A stretch of DNA of 64,000 nucleotides from contig NZ_CP014308.1 in NCBI RefSeq assembly GCF_001557535.2, positions 124,001 through 188,000 on the forward strand, read 5' to 3'. Of the stretch, positions 17,255 to 26,164 are shown piece by piece. The number at the start of each line of letters is the position of its first letter. Positions within the stretch are counted from its first letter, which is position 1. This DNA comes from Burkholderia sp. PAMC 26561 (lineage in GTDB: Bacteria > Pseudomonadota > Gammaproteobacteria > Burkholderiales > Burkholderiaceae). The notes beneath the pieces are model-generated. The model did no database searches. It was given only the letters and a program-made list of their open reading frames with translations, and was not told the DNA's origin. A program made the position numbers and the translations under genes.

Positions 17255-18190
17255 TCACTGGCCCTTGCGCGAACGACTTCTGAGAACCTGGGGTGCAAAG
17301 CCAAACGAGCGGACGAAAGAACGCCGCATTCTTTCGCTATCACCAAAGCCAGTGTCCCGAACAATTTTTTGAATGGTCGTCGTGCTGTGTTCTACAAGGT
17401 GGCGGGCGACCTCTAGTCGCATTTTTTCAATTGCCTTCGCGGGCGACTCCCCCGTGGTAGCACGAAAAAGTCGTGAAAATTGCCTTGGGCTGAGCTTCGC
17501 AGCGTCGGCAAGGGAAGCTACCGTTAATGGTTTCCCAAGGTTTTGTCTAGCATATCGAAGCGATTCCTCGATACGATCGGAGCCAGAGTAGAGATCCGGA
17601 CCAATAGTGATCTGTGGTTGATTGCCCGACCGCCGGTGATCCAGGACCATTACTTTTGCCACCGATTTCGCCAACTCTTGTCCAAGATCCTGTTCAACCA
17701 TGGACAAAGCGAGATCCATACCGGACGTGACGCCCGCTGAGGTCCAGATTTGGCCGTCTCGCGTAAATATTCTTTCAGGCACTACCTTCGCGTTGGGAAA
17801 ACGCCGCGACAACTCAGCGGCCATGGCCCAATGCGTTGTGGCTTGTCTGCCATCGAGCAGGCCAGCTTCTCCAAGCGTGAACGCGCCTACGCATGTCGAA
17901 GCGATTCGGCGTGACGAAATTAACGAGTCCTTCAGGAACGCCAGGGTAGCCGGGGTCGCTGGCTGAAAATCGATGGCCGCGCTAACAATGATTGTGTCAA
18001 ACGGGCCGTCGCCGAATCGATTTGTGAGCATATCGGTGCCAAATGATGTTCGTACCCGTCCATCTTCAGATAAGAGGCACACATCATAGTGCTGTTGACC
18101 CATCATGGCATTCGCGAACTCGAATACCGACAACACGCTCAGGCTAAGCACCTGTAAGTTCGCGGTTACTACTAAAGCAATTCGCTGCAT
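17255..18190 (-). CDS. GlxA-family AraC-type regulator (DJ-1/PfpI + HTH)
   Basis: A 311-residue regulator. Residues about 1-170 form a DJ-1/PfpI-like domain (FDTIIVSAAIDFQPATPATL and RRIASTCVGAFTLGEAGLLD, containing the nucleophile-elbow cysteine). Residues about 205-305 are an AraC DNA-binding domain with SLADAAKLSPRQFSRLFRAT and IVRDTGFGDSERMRRSFVRS. It is a cytoplasmic transcription factor with an unknown signal. Targets may be the oxidoreductases and the hydrolase around it. Confidence 0.9.
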   Translation of the reverse strand: MQRIALVVTANLQVLSLSVLSVFEFANAMMGQQHYDVCLLSEDGRVRTSFGTDMLTNRFGDGPFDTIIVSAAIDFQPATPATLAFLKDSLISSRRIASTCVGAFTLGEAGLLDGRQATTHWAMAAELSRRFPNAKVVPERIFTRDGQIWTSAGVTSGMDLALSMVEQDLGQELAKSVAKVMVLDHRRSGNQPQITIGPDLYSGSDRIEESLRYARQNLGKPLTVASLADAAKLSPRQFSRLFRATTGESPAKAIEKMRLEVARHLVEHSTTTIQKIVRDTGFGDSERMRRSFVRSFGFAPQVLRSRSRKGQ

Positions 18191-18622
18191 TGAATCCTCA
18201 TCGGTTCGATTGGGCCGTATCTTACAAACCTAAAATCCGAGACGGAGGACGATAACCCCTCTTTTTGAGTCAAAACAAGATTGTTCTTTGCGTTATTCAG
18301 CAGACGGTTGTAGCCCGCATACCCATCCTTTCTTAAATAGACTCGAGTTTTGTCAGTGTCATTCGCCGTTATGTAAGCATTTCAACCACGCGTGATTCGC
18401 ATACGCGCAGCTTTATCTTCAACGAGGGTGCCATGAAAACCGGCTACACCGACTCTGAGTTCGCTAAGGAAAGAGACGGCCTAAGCTCCTGATCCGTTGG
18501 GGTCATCCGTCCAAAACAAGCCAGGCGCATACAGCAACACCGTGAACTCGGCGATTGTTTGTTGCCTCGTGCGGCGAAATCGCATCCGTTCCGTAGATCC
18601 AGAACAGGCGCAAGCAAGGGGC
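18191..18622. other. gene-free stretch between GlxA-type regulator and MDR gene
   Basis: About 430 bases. It holds one tiny frame on the plus strand (ATG at 18433, 19 codons, with GAGG just upstream) that I do not regard as a gene. It must contain the promoter of the regulator. No operator symmetry was seen. Confidence 0.4.
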
Positions 18623-19612
18623 TTAGACAGTAACAATCAATCGGCCCATGTGTTGATTTCGTTCCAACGTGCGATGCGCCTCAACAATATTGTCGAACTC
18701 GAAACGTTGTGCAATGACCGTCTTCAGTTTGCCGGATGTGAGGCCATCGATAATGAATTCTACTGCCTCCTTTTGCAACAAAGGCGTCGTGGTCGTGTCG
18801 AACAGGTTGTATCCATGAATCGTAATCCGCTTCGCAAGCACCGAAAGCATCGGAAGCGGCGTAACCTCTTCGCTAAGGGCGCCGTAGACTAGGATCGTGC
18901 CCCTGGGAGCGGTCGCTTCAACCAGCTTTGCGAAGTTCGGACCGCCAACCGGATCGAACACTAGTTCCGCACCCTTTCCTTCGGTGATGCGAGCCACTTC
19001 CTGAACCAAGTCCTGTTCACCCGTTACGATTACATGCGCCGCGCCAACCTCTATCAATGCGTCTCGCTTGTCGCGCGTGCGGGTGAGCGCAACCGGCCTA
19101 GCGCCAAGTGCATTTGCGACTTGAATCGCACCGATTCCGACGCCGCTGGAAGCCGCTGGAATCAATACGGTTTGTCCGGCGGACAGGCGATTGTTTTCGG
19201 TGAACGCCGCATACGGTGTGATGAATACGTTCCAAATTGCCACTGCATCTTCGAAGGCAATCGGCGCCGTGTGCTTGACGACCGCGTGCGCCGGGGCGAG
19301 GACCAGTTCCCCATACATGCCGTAGTCGTTCATCGAAAAGGATGGAACGGTACTGACGACGTTACCAGGCTCCACATGCGTGACATTCGTTCCTACCGCA
19401 TCGACTACTCCAGATATCTCGTAGCCCAGGCGTGCAGGAAGGATAACGGGCTCGACATAGACGCCGGCGCGCCACATGGCCTCGGCCCGATTGAGGCCAA
19501 TAGCTTTGACTTGGATACGCACTTCGTCGGCGCCCGGCACCGCGACAGGAACATCATGTATCTCGAGAACCTCGGGTCCACCAAAACGGGAAAAACTGAC
19601 CACGCGTGACAA
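18623..19612 (-). CDS. zinc-independent MDR oxidoreductase (quinone reductase-like)
   Basis: A 329-residue medium-chain dehydrogenase/reductase, start SRVVSFSRFGGPEVLEIHDV. GroES-like domain at about 1-130; Rossmann domain with AASSGVGIGAIQVANALGA (nucleotide-binding glycine motif) at about 150-170 and VFDPVGGPNFAKL. The zinc-ligand cysteines of alcohol dehydrogenases are absent, so it is of the NADPH:quinone/enone reductase type. I chose the TTG at 19612, which has GAGGT 5 bases upstream and gives the usual family N-terminus. The open frame runs to 19747, but that extension has no family similarity. Confidence 0.87.
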   Translation of the reverse strand: MSRVVSFSRFGGPEVLEIHDVPVAVPGADEVRIQVKAIGLNRAEAMWRAGVYVEPVILPARLGYEISGVVDAVGTNVTHVEPGNVVSTVPSFSMNDYGMYGELVLAPAHAVVKHTAPIAFEDAVAIWNVFITPYAAFTENNRLSAGQTVLIPAASSGVGIGAIQVANALGARPVALTRTRDKRDALIEVGAAHVIVTGEQDLVQEVARITEGKGAELVFDPVGGPNFAKLVEATAPRGTILVYGALSEEVTPLPMLSVLAKRITIHGYNLFDTTTTPLLQKEAVEFIIDGLTSGKLKTVIAQRFEFDNIVEAHRTLERNQHMGRLIVTV

Positions 19613-20541
19613 ACGTACACCTCGATAAGTAGCAAATTGGGCAGACGCTGATCGCCGCTGAACAACACGTTGGTCGTCCAAGGCGCAGCTTGCGGCTCGA
19701 TAGTGACCGAATTCGATAGGAAGATAAATCGATGTCATCGCCAACACTTGCCTGTATTTACCAACAATTGGCGATCACTATGCGCGTCGACCGTAGGTAT
19801 CTAGCGAAGCACTGCCAATGGGAACTAGATATTTGTTCCTGAAATGGACGAAGACCCGTGTATTCGACGTGGTCTGCTGGCTTTGCGGCCAATCGCACCC
19901 GAAGTGCCGCGGCTGTCGAGAAACGGTCTCAATACAGAGACAAGCGAGCCATGTGTGAGTTGCACGCACCGCGAAATCGGGAACTCACGCTACGCCAAGC
20001 CCTTGCTTTAGCAGGGCTCCGGAGAGGCTCTAATGAACGCGCCGATCACCGGCGTCATGACCGTGCCGACCACCGGCATGTTGACGCGTAGCGATCTTTG
20101 TGGCGTCGAGGTTGTCATCGCCAGTTCTGTTTCTACGGCTCCGATTTCCTCTGCAATGAACATTGCATCGCCTCGCAAATAGTTCCTCTTCGAGGGGGCG
20201 AAATGCTGCAAGTGTTTCGATGAAAGGACTAAATATTTAGCCGCGCTTGAAGTCGCGATATCGCTTTGCCTATCGCAGATGACAAGAGGCCATCTTGCGT
20301 CGGCCTCAGTGCACTTCGTGTCTCGGCCGCGCGTACGAAAACATTGAGTGCGCCGGTTCGGTACATCGCACCGGCAGTCACACCATTCACTTCGTTACGC
20401 GCTGATTTTTTGAACCTAGGATATGTCTTAAGTAAGCCCAACACGCCGTCCCAAGTCGGCGCCTCGCTGCAGCATTGGATAACTTGCGCTCGCGGATCGC
20501 ATCGTCGATGGTGGGAGAGTGTGGCTACCGATAAGCAGATG

Positions 20542-20557
20542 ATTTGCGTACGCAAAT
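20542..20557. promoter_or_regulatory. orphan operator-like palindrome
   Basis: ATTTGCGTACGCAAAT is a perfect 16-bp palindrome in an otherwise gene-free region. Its form (AT-rich arms around CGTACG) is typical of TetR- or LacI-type operators. No such regulator is encoded nearby. Confidence 0.5.
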
Positions 20558-20697
20558 TGTAAATGAAACAGGTTAGTACCACCAACGGTAAGTCAAGTTC
20601 GGGAGTGGGTCGGACGATGTCGGCAGAAGCACTAATGCAAGAACAAGGTGGTTTGCTAGCGCGCGCCTTCGCACACGAAAATGCTGTTGAACCTGTT

Positions 20698-20730
20698 GGT
20701 TAGCAACAGCAAGCCATTGCTAACCTTTTT
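20698..20730 (+). terminator. terminator-like hairpin (9-bp stem, T5)
   Basis: GGTTAGCAA (20698-20706) pairs perfectly with TTGCTAACC (20717-20725) around a 10-base loop and is followed by TTTTT at 20726-20730 on the plus strand. It lies 30 bases beyond the stop of the minus-strand SDR gene; in that direction there is no T run, so it might act only on plus-strand transcripts entering from the left. Confidence 0.55.
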
Positions 20731-20759
20731 GGTTCGCTCGTTTAATATCGTACAGCGCC

Positions 20760-21506
20760 TTAGGCACCGGTGATCATATCGTTGAACTGCGTGACGAATG
20801 CGGCCTCGTTTGGCCCGGCGTTATTGCGCATGGGTCTAGCGATCTCAACAACGGCCTCATCTGCGTCTTTGCTGAGTTCGTGCATTGTTTGTTCGATGAA
20901 CGGAGCGAGCGGCATCGCCCTCGGTTCGTTCTTGCTATCCAGCAGATCGGTTTGAACCCAAGGCGGCGCAATCTCGATGACACGCACTGACGTGTCTTTG
21001 AGCCGGTAACGCAGCGATTGTGTGTACGAATGGATAGCTGCTTTTGTCGACGAATAGACTCCGGTAATCGCCATCGGCACAAACCCAAGTACGGACGATA
21101 CATTGATAATCGTCGCGTCGTTTTGCAGTTTTAGATGTTCGACGAGCGCACCTGTTAAGCGGATCGGTCCCATCAAATTGGTGGTCAGCGTCGATACCAT
21201 CATCGCGTCATCGATGGGGCGACTCAGATCGTCGATATGCATCACCCCCGCGTTGTTAAGCAATACGTTCAGCGATGGCCACTTGGCGAGAATTTGTTCT
21301 GCCGCCAAAGAGATGCTCTGCGGATCGGTGATATCGAGTTCGACCGCCTCCATTCCGGGATTCGCGGCGATCGTTTCGTTGAGATTAGCGCGGCGTCGTC
21401 CCGCGATAATGACTTGGTTGCCAAGTCGATGGAACGCTTCGGCAAGGCCTCGGCCGATGCCAGATCCGCCGCCAGTGATGAGTATAGTGTTGCCAGTTGT
21501 TTTCAT
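20760..21506 (-). CDS. short-chain dehydrogenase/reductase (DltE-like)
   Basis: A 248-residue classical SDR. The nucleotide-binding motif is TGGGSGIGRGLAE (about residues 11-23), followed by LNVLLNNAGVMHI (NNAG), the catalytic serine in INVSSVLGFVP, and YSSTKAAIHSYTQ (Y-x3-K). It belongs to the DltE/YciK-type group of cytoplasmic NAD(P)-dependent oxidoreductases. The substrate cannot be read from sequence. A single gene, with a 520-base gap upstream. Confidence 0.92.
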   Translation of the reverse strand: MKTTGNTILITGGGSGIGRGLAEAFHRLGNQVIIAGRRRANLNETIAANPGMEAVELDITDPQSISLAAEQILAKWPSLNVLLNNAGVMHIDDLSRPIDDAMMVSTLTTNLMGPIRLTGALVEHLKLQNDATIINVSSVLGFVPMAITGVYSSTKAAIHSYTQSLRYRLKDTSVRVIEIAPPWVQTDLLDSKNEPRAMPLAPFIEQTMHELSKDADEAVVEIARPMRNNAGPNEAAFVTQFNDMITGA

Positions 21507-22030
21507 GGATTTTCTCAGTGTGGAATTACATCGACGATGTCATACGAATGCTTGCTTTCGAAATGATGTCTATCACAGTAGAAGTTGAGAACGCGCCTGA
21601 GCCAAATGCGAAATCGTGAGGCCCAAACGGCTGCTTCGCATAGAAAATTGCGTATGGCGAGGCATTGTACGAATCAAGTTCGTGCCAGACCAAGTCAACG
21701 GCAACCTCATGCTAGGAGAGATTCGCTTATAAATTCGACCATTTCCGTCTGCGAGAACAAGGTTTCAAACTTTGAAAGTTCGCTTTCCTCTTCTAAACAG
21801 ATTACATCGGCAAGGTAAGCGAGAGAGCAATAGGTCCGGGATGGGCGAGACGGTAGCCTACAGACACCTCTGATACCTAACGCGCTTCGCACGAAGTCTG
21901 GGACGCCTACACGTCCACTGTTGCAACTGCCGGGCCTTGTTTGAAAGGCGGCAAGTTGCGCGAGTTTTGCGCGGCCCATTCGAACTCGAACGACAGAGGC
22001 AAGCCGCATATGACCAGGCAAAAATTCGAG
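21507..22030. other. gene-free stretch between SDR and hydrolase
   Basis: About 520 bases without a recognisable gene; small frames on both strands lack family motifs. It contains an AT-rich patch near 21720-21810 that may hold the SDR promoter. Confidence 0.4.
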
Positions 22031-22711
22031 CTATCCCGCCGCTTGACCTATCAAATCGGCGACTGCCTGTGGGTGAGACAGCATTGGCAGATGGCTGGAC
22101 GCCACGGTAAGGACTGTCGCGCTCATCCGGGCCGACATTTTCTGTTGAAGCTCCGGATGGATAGTGCGGTCTTCGCTAGCAAGCAGATACCAGCTCGGCT
22201 TTTCCCTCCAGGCCGGGGAAGTTATTTCAGCGCCAAGCGCGGCACCCGCCAATGGATTTTGCGTTGCGAAGATCAGGGCGCGCTCTTCTTCTGCAAGGTC
22301 TTGGGCGAACACCTCATCGACGCCTTCGCGAGTCAGCTTATAAAAGCCGTTTGCGTCAGGGCGCACAACCTCGAGTAATCGGGTAGAAGGTCCGCCCGCG
22401 CCGAGCGATCCTGCTGATTCGCCGGTATCGGGTGCGAACGCGGCGACGTACACAAGCCCCGCAACGTTTGGCTCGGAGCCTGCCTCCGTTATGACCGCTC
22501 CGCCATATGAATGGCCGACCAACAATACTGGCCCGTCGATCAGCGCAATCGCTCGCTTTACCGTTGCCACATCGTCTGCAAGTGATGTCAGGGCGAGTGA
22601 GACTGCGGTACCGCCGAGGCCCGCTGCTTCGGTGAGTGGCAGAACCCTTTCCCAAGCTGAAGAATTAGCCCATGCGCCGTGAACAAAGAGAATATTCGAT
22701 ACCCTCGCCAT
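22031..22711 (-). CDS. cytosolic alpha/beta hydrolase (EstC-like)
   Basis: A 226-residue hydrolase starting MARVSNILFVHGAWANSSAW (oxyanion loop HGAW). The nucleophile elbow is VGHSYGGAVITEAGSEPNVA, with the catalytic Ser in G-x-S-x-G. The acid is in LASEDRTIHPELQ and the histidine in SSHLPMLSHPQAV. It aligns throughout with the secreted hydrolase at 14143-14898 but lacks the signal peptide. The ATG at 22711 has AAAGGA 9 bases upstream; the frame extends to 22756 without support. Confidence 0.88.
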   Translation of the reverse strand: MARVSNILFVHGAWANSSAWERVLPLTEAAGLGGTAVSLALTSLADDVATVKRAIALIDGPVLLVGHSYGGAVITEAGSEPNVAGLVYVAAFAPDTGESAGSLGAGGPSTRLLEVVRPDANGFYKLTREGVDEVFAQDLAEEERALIFATQNPLAGAALGAEITSPAWREKPSWYLLASEDRTIHPELQQKMSARMSATVLTVASSHLPMLSHPQAVADLIGQAAG

Positions 22712-22901
22712 ATTAATGGTCCTTTCTTTCAAGTCAGCAACGCGCTGTGTGTGCAATTTTAGACAAGTTTTGCGTCCTCGCGACCATCATAATGCGTCGA
22801 TCTTCCCACCTTTTAAGTCGTCAGGCATTCGGTGCCGGTTGCTAAGCAGCGGGAAATCTACAATGGTCGAACGCTTGGCACTTTCCTGCCTTTAAGACAG
22901 G

Positions 22902-22917
22902 ATTACGCACACGTAAT
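22902..22917. promoter_or_regulatory. small inverted repeat between divergent genes
   Basis: ATTACG (22902-22907) and CGTAAT (22912-22917) flank CACA, between the divergent hydrolase (minus) and NTF2-like gene (plus). It could be a regulator half-site pair; the symmetry is short and may be chance. Confidence 0.3.
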
Positions 22918-23009
22918 TCGAGGCAGTGATTAGTGTTAAGCGTTTACTTAGGGTAACTTGGAGGCAACTGCAACGCCCGAACGATCAACTTTTCAATCGA
23001 GGAAGTTTT

Positions 23010-23399
23010 ATGTATAACGTTTCTGTACTGTCATCTCGCGATTGGATCGCACTAATCAACCAACCATCATTAGATTCGTTCGCAATGCGGTTTTCGAAAG
23101 ACGTGGCGCTCGAAGCATCTGTACTCAAAACGCCGATAATTGGCACCCAAGACATCCGGCGGTTCTTCGATGCGACTCGGAGAATGTACGAGTCGATTGC
23201 GTTTGTGCATGAGGCCTGCACTGACTCTCACACTTATCTTGCGTGGGAAGGTATCTATGCCGGCCATCCGGTCGCTGGCGTCACAGTTCTCGGCCGCAAC
23301 GCTAGCGGCGTCATCAGCCACATTGGGCTGCACCACCGCCCCTTTGCGCAAGTTGTTGCTTTTTCAGCTGGCCTCGAAGCGATTCTATCGCCTAGCTAA
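23010..23399 (+). CDS. SnoaL/NTF2-like small protein
   Basis: A 129-residue protein starting MYNVSVLSSRDWIALINQPS, with LEASVLKTPIIGTQDIRRFF (the G-x3-I-R-x-FF element of SnoaL-like folds) and YLAWEGIYAGHPVAGVTVL. NTF2-like proteins are small cone-shaped enzymes or binding proteins. The ATG at 23010 has GAGGAAG 5-8 bases upstream; the frame upstream to 22926 is unsupported. Divergent from the hydrolase, convergent with the MFS gene. Confidence 0.72.
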   Translation: MYNVSVLSSRDWIALINQPSLDSFAMRFSKDVALEASVLKTPIIGTQDIRRFFDATRRMYESIAFVHEACTDSHTYLAWEGIYAGHPVAGVTVLGRNASGVISHIGLHHRPFAQVVAFSAGLEAILSPS

Positions 23400-23460
23400 T
23401 TCGATCCATATCCATTGCCTGTGCGGACAAACCATCTGACGCTTCATAAGCCAAACACCG

Positions 23461-23486
23461 CGCACTCGTCAGATTCGCCGAGTGCG
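23461..23486. terminator. hairpin between convergent genes
   Basis: CGCACTCG (23461-23468) pairs perfectly with CGAGTGCG (23479-23486) around 10 bases, between the ends of the NTF2-like gene (plus) and the MFS gene (minus). There is no T run on either side, so it is at best a weak two-way terminator. Confidence 0.4.
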
Positions 23487-23538
23487 TGGTATGCAACTGC
23501 ATCGCTTCAACTGCCGATATTCGATCGCATGTAGCCCA

Positions 23539-24795
23539 TTACGTTTCAAGCAACTCTTTTAACGTCGACTCGCGTGTGCGGAACGTCATGATCACGAGCA
23601 GGCTGAGAGCAGCGAGTATGCCGCCGAAGCGCATGGTTGACGCAATGCTCAGGTGGTCGACCACCACACCGCCGCCGAGCGAGCCCACCGCAATAGCGAT
23701 TTGCACGATACTGACGAACATCGATGAACCTGCTTCTGGGCGATCTGGTGATGTCAATTGCATCCACACGCTCAGACAGAGCGGTATTGCGCCATACACA
23801 ACGCCCCACACCATGACCGTCGCAATCACGCCGATGTGCGATGCCTGCAACAACGGAAGCGCGAACAACGCGATCATCACGAGCGCACCCAGCACGAACA
23901 GTGAAGCCTTCAAATGGCGCGTGACGAATGCCGAAATCGCGAAGTTCGAGACGAATCCCACGATGCCAAATCCCAGCAGCACGGCAGTGATTCCTTGGCC
24001 GCCGAGCGACGCATTGCGCTCGAGAAAGGGCGCGATATACGTGTACGCCGCGAAGTGCGCGCCAAAGAGCAAGCCAACCATCAACAGGCTGCGTCGAACG
24101 TTTGAACGTGAGAGCATCGCGCGGAAATCGCTAGTTCGCATCGCGGCCTTCGGGGGGATCGAAGGCAATAATACGGCTTGGGCGGCCAACGCCAGGGCCG
24201 CGAGGATCGCGGTGGCGAAGAACGATATACGCCATGAAGTCATATCGGCGATCAACGTGCCGAGCGGCACGCCGATCACAGTGGCCAGCGTGATTCCCAT
24301 GAAAATGGTTGCGCTCGCCCGGGCGGCTTGGTTTTCCGGGACCAACTGTCCCGACGCGCCCAGTGCGACGGTCCAGAAGCCGCCGAGACTCGCGCCGAGC
24401 AACGCACGGCCGATCAGCATGACAGCAAAACTCGGAGCGATAGCCGAGATCAAGTTTGAGGCCAGCAGCAGGGCGGCCAGTGCCAACAAAATCAACCGCC
24501 GATTGATGCGGCCGGCAGCGAGCAGCAGGACGGGTGCGGAAATCGCGGCGATGATGCCTGGCGTCGTCGTCATGAGGCCCGCCGTACCCGGAGTGACGCC
24601 GAGTTCACGCGCGATCTGCGGCAAGATGCCGACCGGCATGTATTCCGTCGCGACAAATGCAAAAGAACCCACCGCGACCGACAAAACGGCCAACCACGAA
24701 TTCTGGCTCGACGCCGGCTCGACAGAAGTCCGGAGCACGTCCTCTGCGACAAGCGGCGGACTGGTAGACGAGTTGGCAAATTGATTGGCATCCAT
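23539..24795 (-). CDS. MFS exporter, DHA1 family (AraJ/YdhP-like)
   Basis: A 418-residue inner-membrane transporter with 12 predicted membrane helices. The first reads WLAVLSVAVGSFAFVATEYM, with the family's E-Y-M-P-V-G segment. The antiporter-type loop motif appears as AAGRINRRLILLALAALLLA, and a central loop follows helix 6. The ATG at 24795 has GGAGAA 6 bases upstream; the longer frame to 25032 runs into the promoter region. Divergent from a LysR gene, a common arrangement in which the regulator controls the exporter. The substrate is probably a small organic compound; this is inference. Confidence 0.92.
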   Translation of the reverse strand: MDANQFANSSTSPPLVAEDVLRTSVEPASSQNSWLAVLSVAVGSFAFVATEYMPVGILPQIARELGVTPGTAGLMTTTPGIIAAISAPVLLLAAGRINRRLILLALAALLLASNLISAIAPSFAVMLIGRALLGASLGGFWTVALGASGQLVPENQAARASATIFMGITLATVIGVPLGTLIADMTSWRISFFATAILAALALAAQAVLLPSIPPKAAMRTSDFRAMLSRSNVRRSLLMVGLLFGAHFAAYTYIAPFLERNASLGGQGITAVLLGFGIVGFVSNFAISAFVTRHLKASLFVLGALVMIALFALPLLQASHIGVIATVMVWGVVYGAIPLCLSVWMQLTSPDRPEAGSSMFVSIVQIAIAVGSLGGGVVVDHLSIASTMRFGGILAALSLLVIMTFRTRESTLKELLET

Positions 24796-25050
24796 GATGT
24801 TCTCCGTTTCAAATAAATAATGTGTCAACGGTGCGTTGGACAGATCACAAACCAACCGTCGAACAAAACTGCTTCTAAAACGGAGAGTAGGCGGTTCAGT
24901 GGGGAAAGTGCGTCCCCTTAGAGACGACACGGGATCGCGATACCGGCAAACCCTTGCCCAGAGGCCCTGACCGACGGTCGCATCGATGTATGATCGAGGC
25001 GCACCGTTTTTAGGCGCACCTAAACAAGCCAATCCGAATATAGGTTGCTC

Positions 25051-25977
25051 ATGGACAAGTTTCAGGCGATGCGAGCTTTTGTACGTGTAGTTGAAACGGG
25101 AACGTTCACAAGGGCTTCGGAAACACTCGACATTCCGAAGCCTACGGTCACACGACTCATTCAGACGCTCGAAGCGGATCTCGACACCAAGTTGCTCAAC
25201 CGCACGACCCGTAAAGTCAGTCCGACCACTGACGGCATCGCTTACTACGAACGAGCCGTGCGCTTACTTAACGAGCTGCAAGAGGTCGAAGGCGTCATGA
25301 CTCGGGCGAAAAGCAATCCGCGCGGCCGGTTGCGCGTAGATTTCCCTGTCCCGATAGGTCTAGGACTCATCATTCCCGCGTTACCTGATTTCGTCGCCCG
25401 TTACCCTGATATCAAACTGGATTTTGGCATCAGCGATCGGCCGCTCGACCTGATGGCCGAAAACATCGACTGCGTTGTACGAACAGGAAAAGTCTTGGAT
25501 CAATCCTTGGTCGCAAGAAGGCTCGGAGATGTACGTCAGGTGCTTTGCGCGACCCCGGATTACTGGCTGAAACACGGGCGTCCCAAACATCCGTCTGGAC
25601 TTGAGCACGGGCACGACGTGATCCAGATGGTTGCGGCTCAAACGGGACGGGCTTTCCCTATTGTGGTCAAGAGAAATGAGGAGGCGGTCGAAGTGATACC
25701 CGAGCGCACACTGACCGCCAACGATTCGACTGCATGCCTAGCGATGGGATTGGCGGGGCTGGGCGTTGTGCATGCGCTAACGTTCTTGAGCCGTATTCAC
25801 ATCGATAGCGGCGCATTGGAACCTGCTTTCGCCGATTGGTGGGCTGATCCCATTTCCGTCTTTGTCGTCTATCCGCCAAACCGGCATCTCAGCGCCAAGG
25901 TCCGAGTGTTTGTCGATTGGTTAGTCGAATTGTTTCTAAGCAGCGACACGGCGAACAAACCCGTTCTGCGCCAATGA
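25051..25977 (+). CDS. LysR-family regulator, divergent from MFS exporter
   Basis: A 308-residue LysR regulator. The N-terminal winged helix-turn-helix reads MDKFQAMRAFVRVVETGTFT and RASETLDIPKPTVTRLIQTL, followed by LNRTTRKVSPTTDG. The effector domain begins near residue 90 (GRLRVDFPVPIGLGLIIPAL). The ATG at 25051 is used; a TTG two codons upstream is unlikely. The 255-base region shared with the MFS gene should hold its operator. It probably controls the exporter and itself. Confidence 0.93.
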   Translation: MDKFQAMRAFVRVVETGTFTRASETLDIPKPTVTRLIQTLEADLDTKLLNRTTRKVSPTTDGIAYYERAVRLLNELQEVEGVMTRAKSNPRGRLRVDFPVPIGLGLIIPALPDFVARYPDIKLDFGISDRPLDLMAENIDCVVRTGKVLDQSLVARRLGDVRQVLCATPDYWLKHGRPKHPSGLEHGHDVIQMVAAQTGRAFPIVVKRNEEAVEVIPERTLTANDSTACLAMGLAGLGVVHALTFLSRIHIDSGALEPAFADWWADPISVFVVYPPNRHLSAKVRVFVDWLVELFLSSDTANKPVLRQ

Positions 25978-26164
25978 AAAAGCTTTGATTGTTCCACCTA
26001 TGAAATAAAGCACGCTGAAAACGGTTATTTATTGTTCAATAACGATCGCCTACTCTGTCTCCATTGCCACCCGAGCAGTCGCCAGCTAGGAAATGGAGTA
26101 ATCGTATTTCCTCTGACTGCGCAACTAGCCCGTCGGCGTAACACTCATAGAATAGGTGAAGAAC

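Larger units (their letters stand above)
19613..20759. other. 1.1-kb gene-poor stretch with orphan operator and hairpin
   Basis: No frame here looks coding. The minus frame at 20229-20585 lacks any recognisable motif, a good start, or coding-like codon use. The stretch holds a perfect 16-bp palindrome at 20542-20557 and a terminator-like hairpin at 20698-20730. It may be the trace of a lost regulator gene; that is inference. Confidence 0.45.

Noticed and set aside
20229..20585. 118-codon minus-strand frame in the gap
   Set aside because: No recognisable domain and the orphan palindrome lies inside its start region; treated as non-coding.
23486..24784. 432-codon plus-strand frame opposite the MFS gene
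   Set aside because: It is antisense to a clear 12-helix transporter; long only because of GC-rich codon use.
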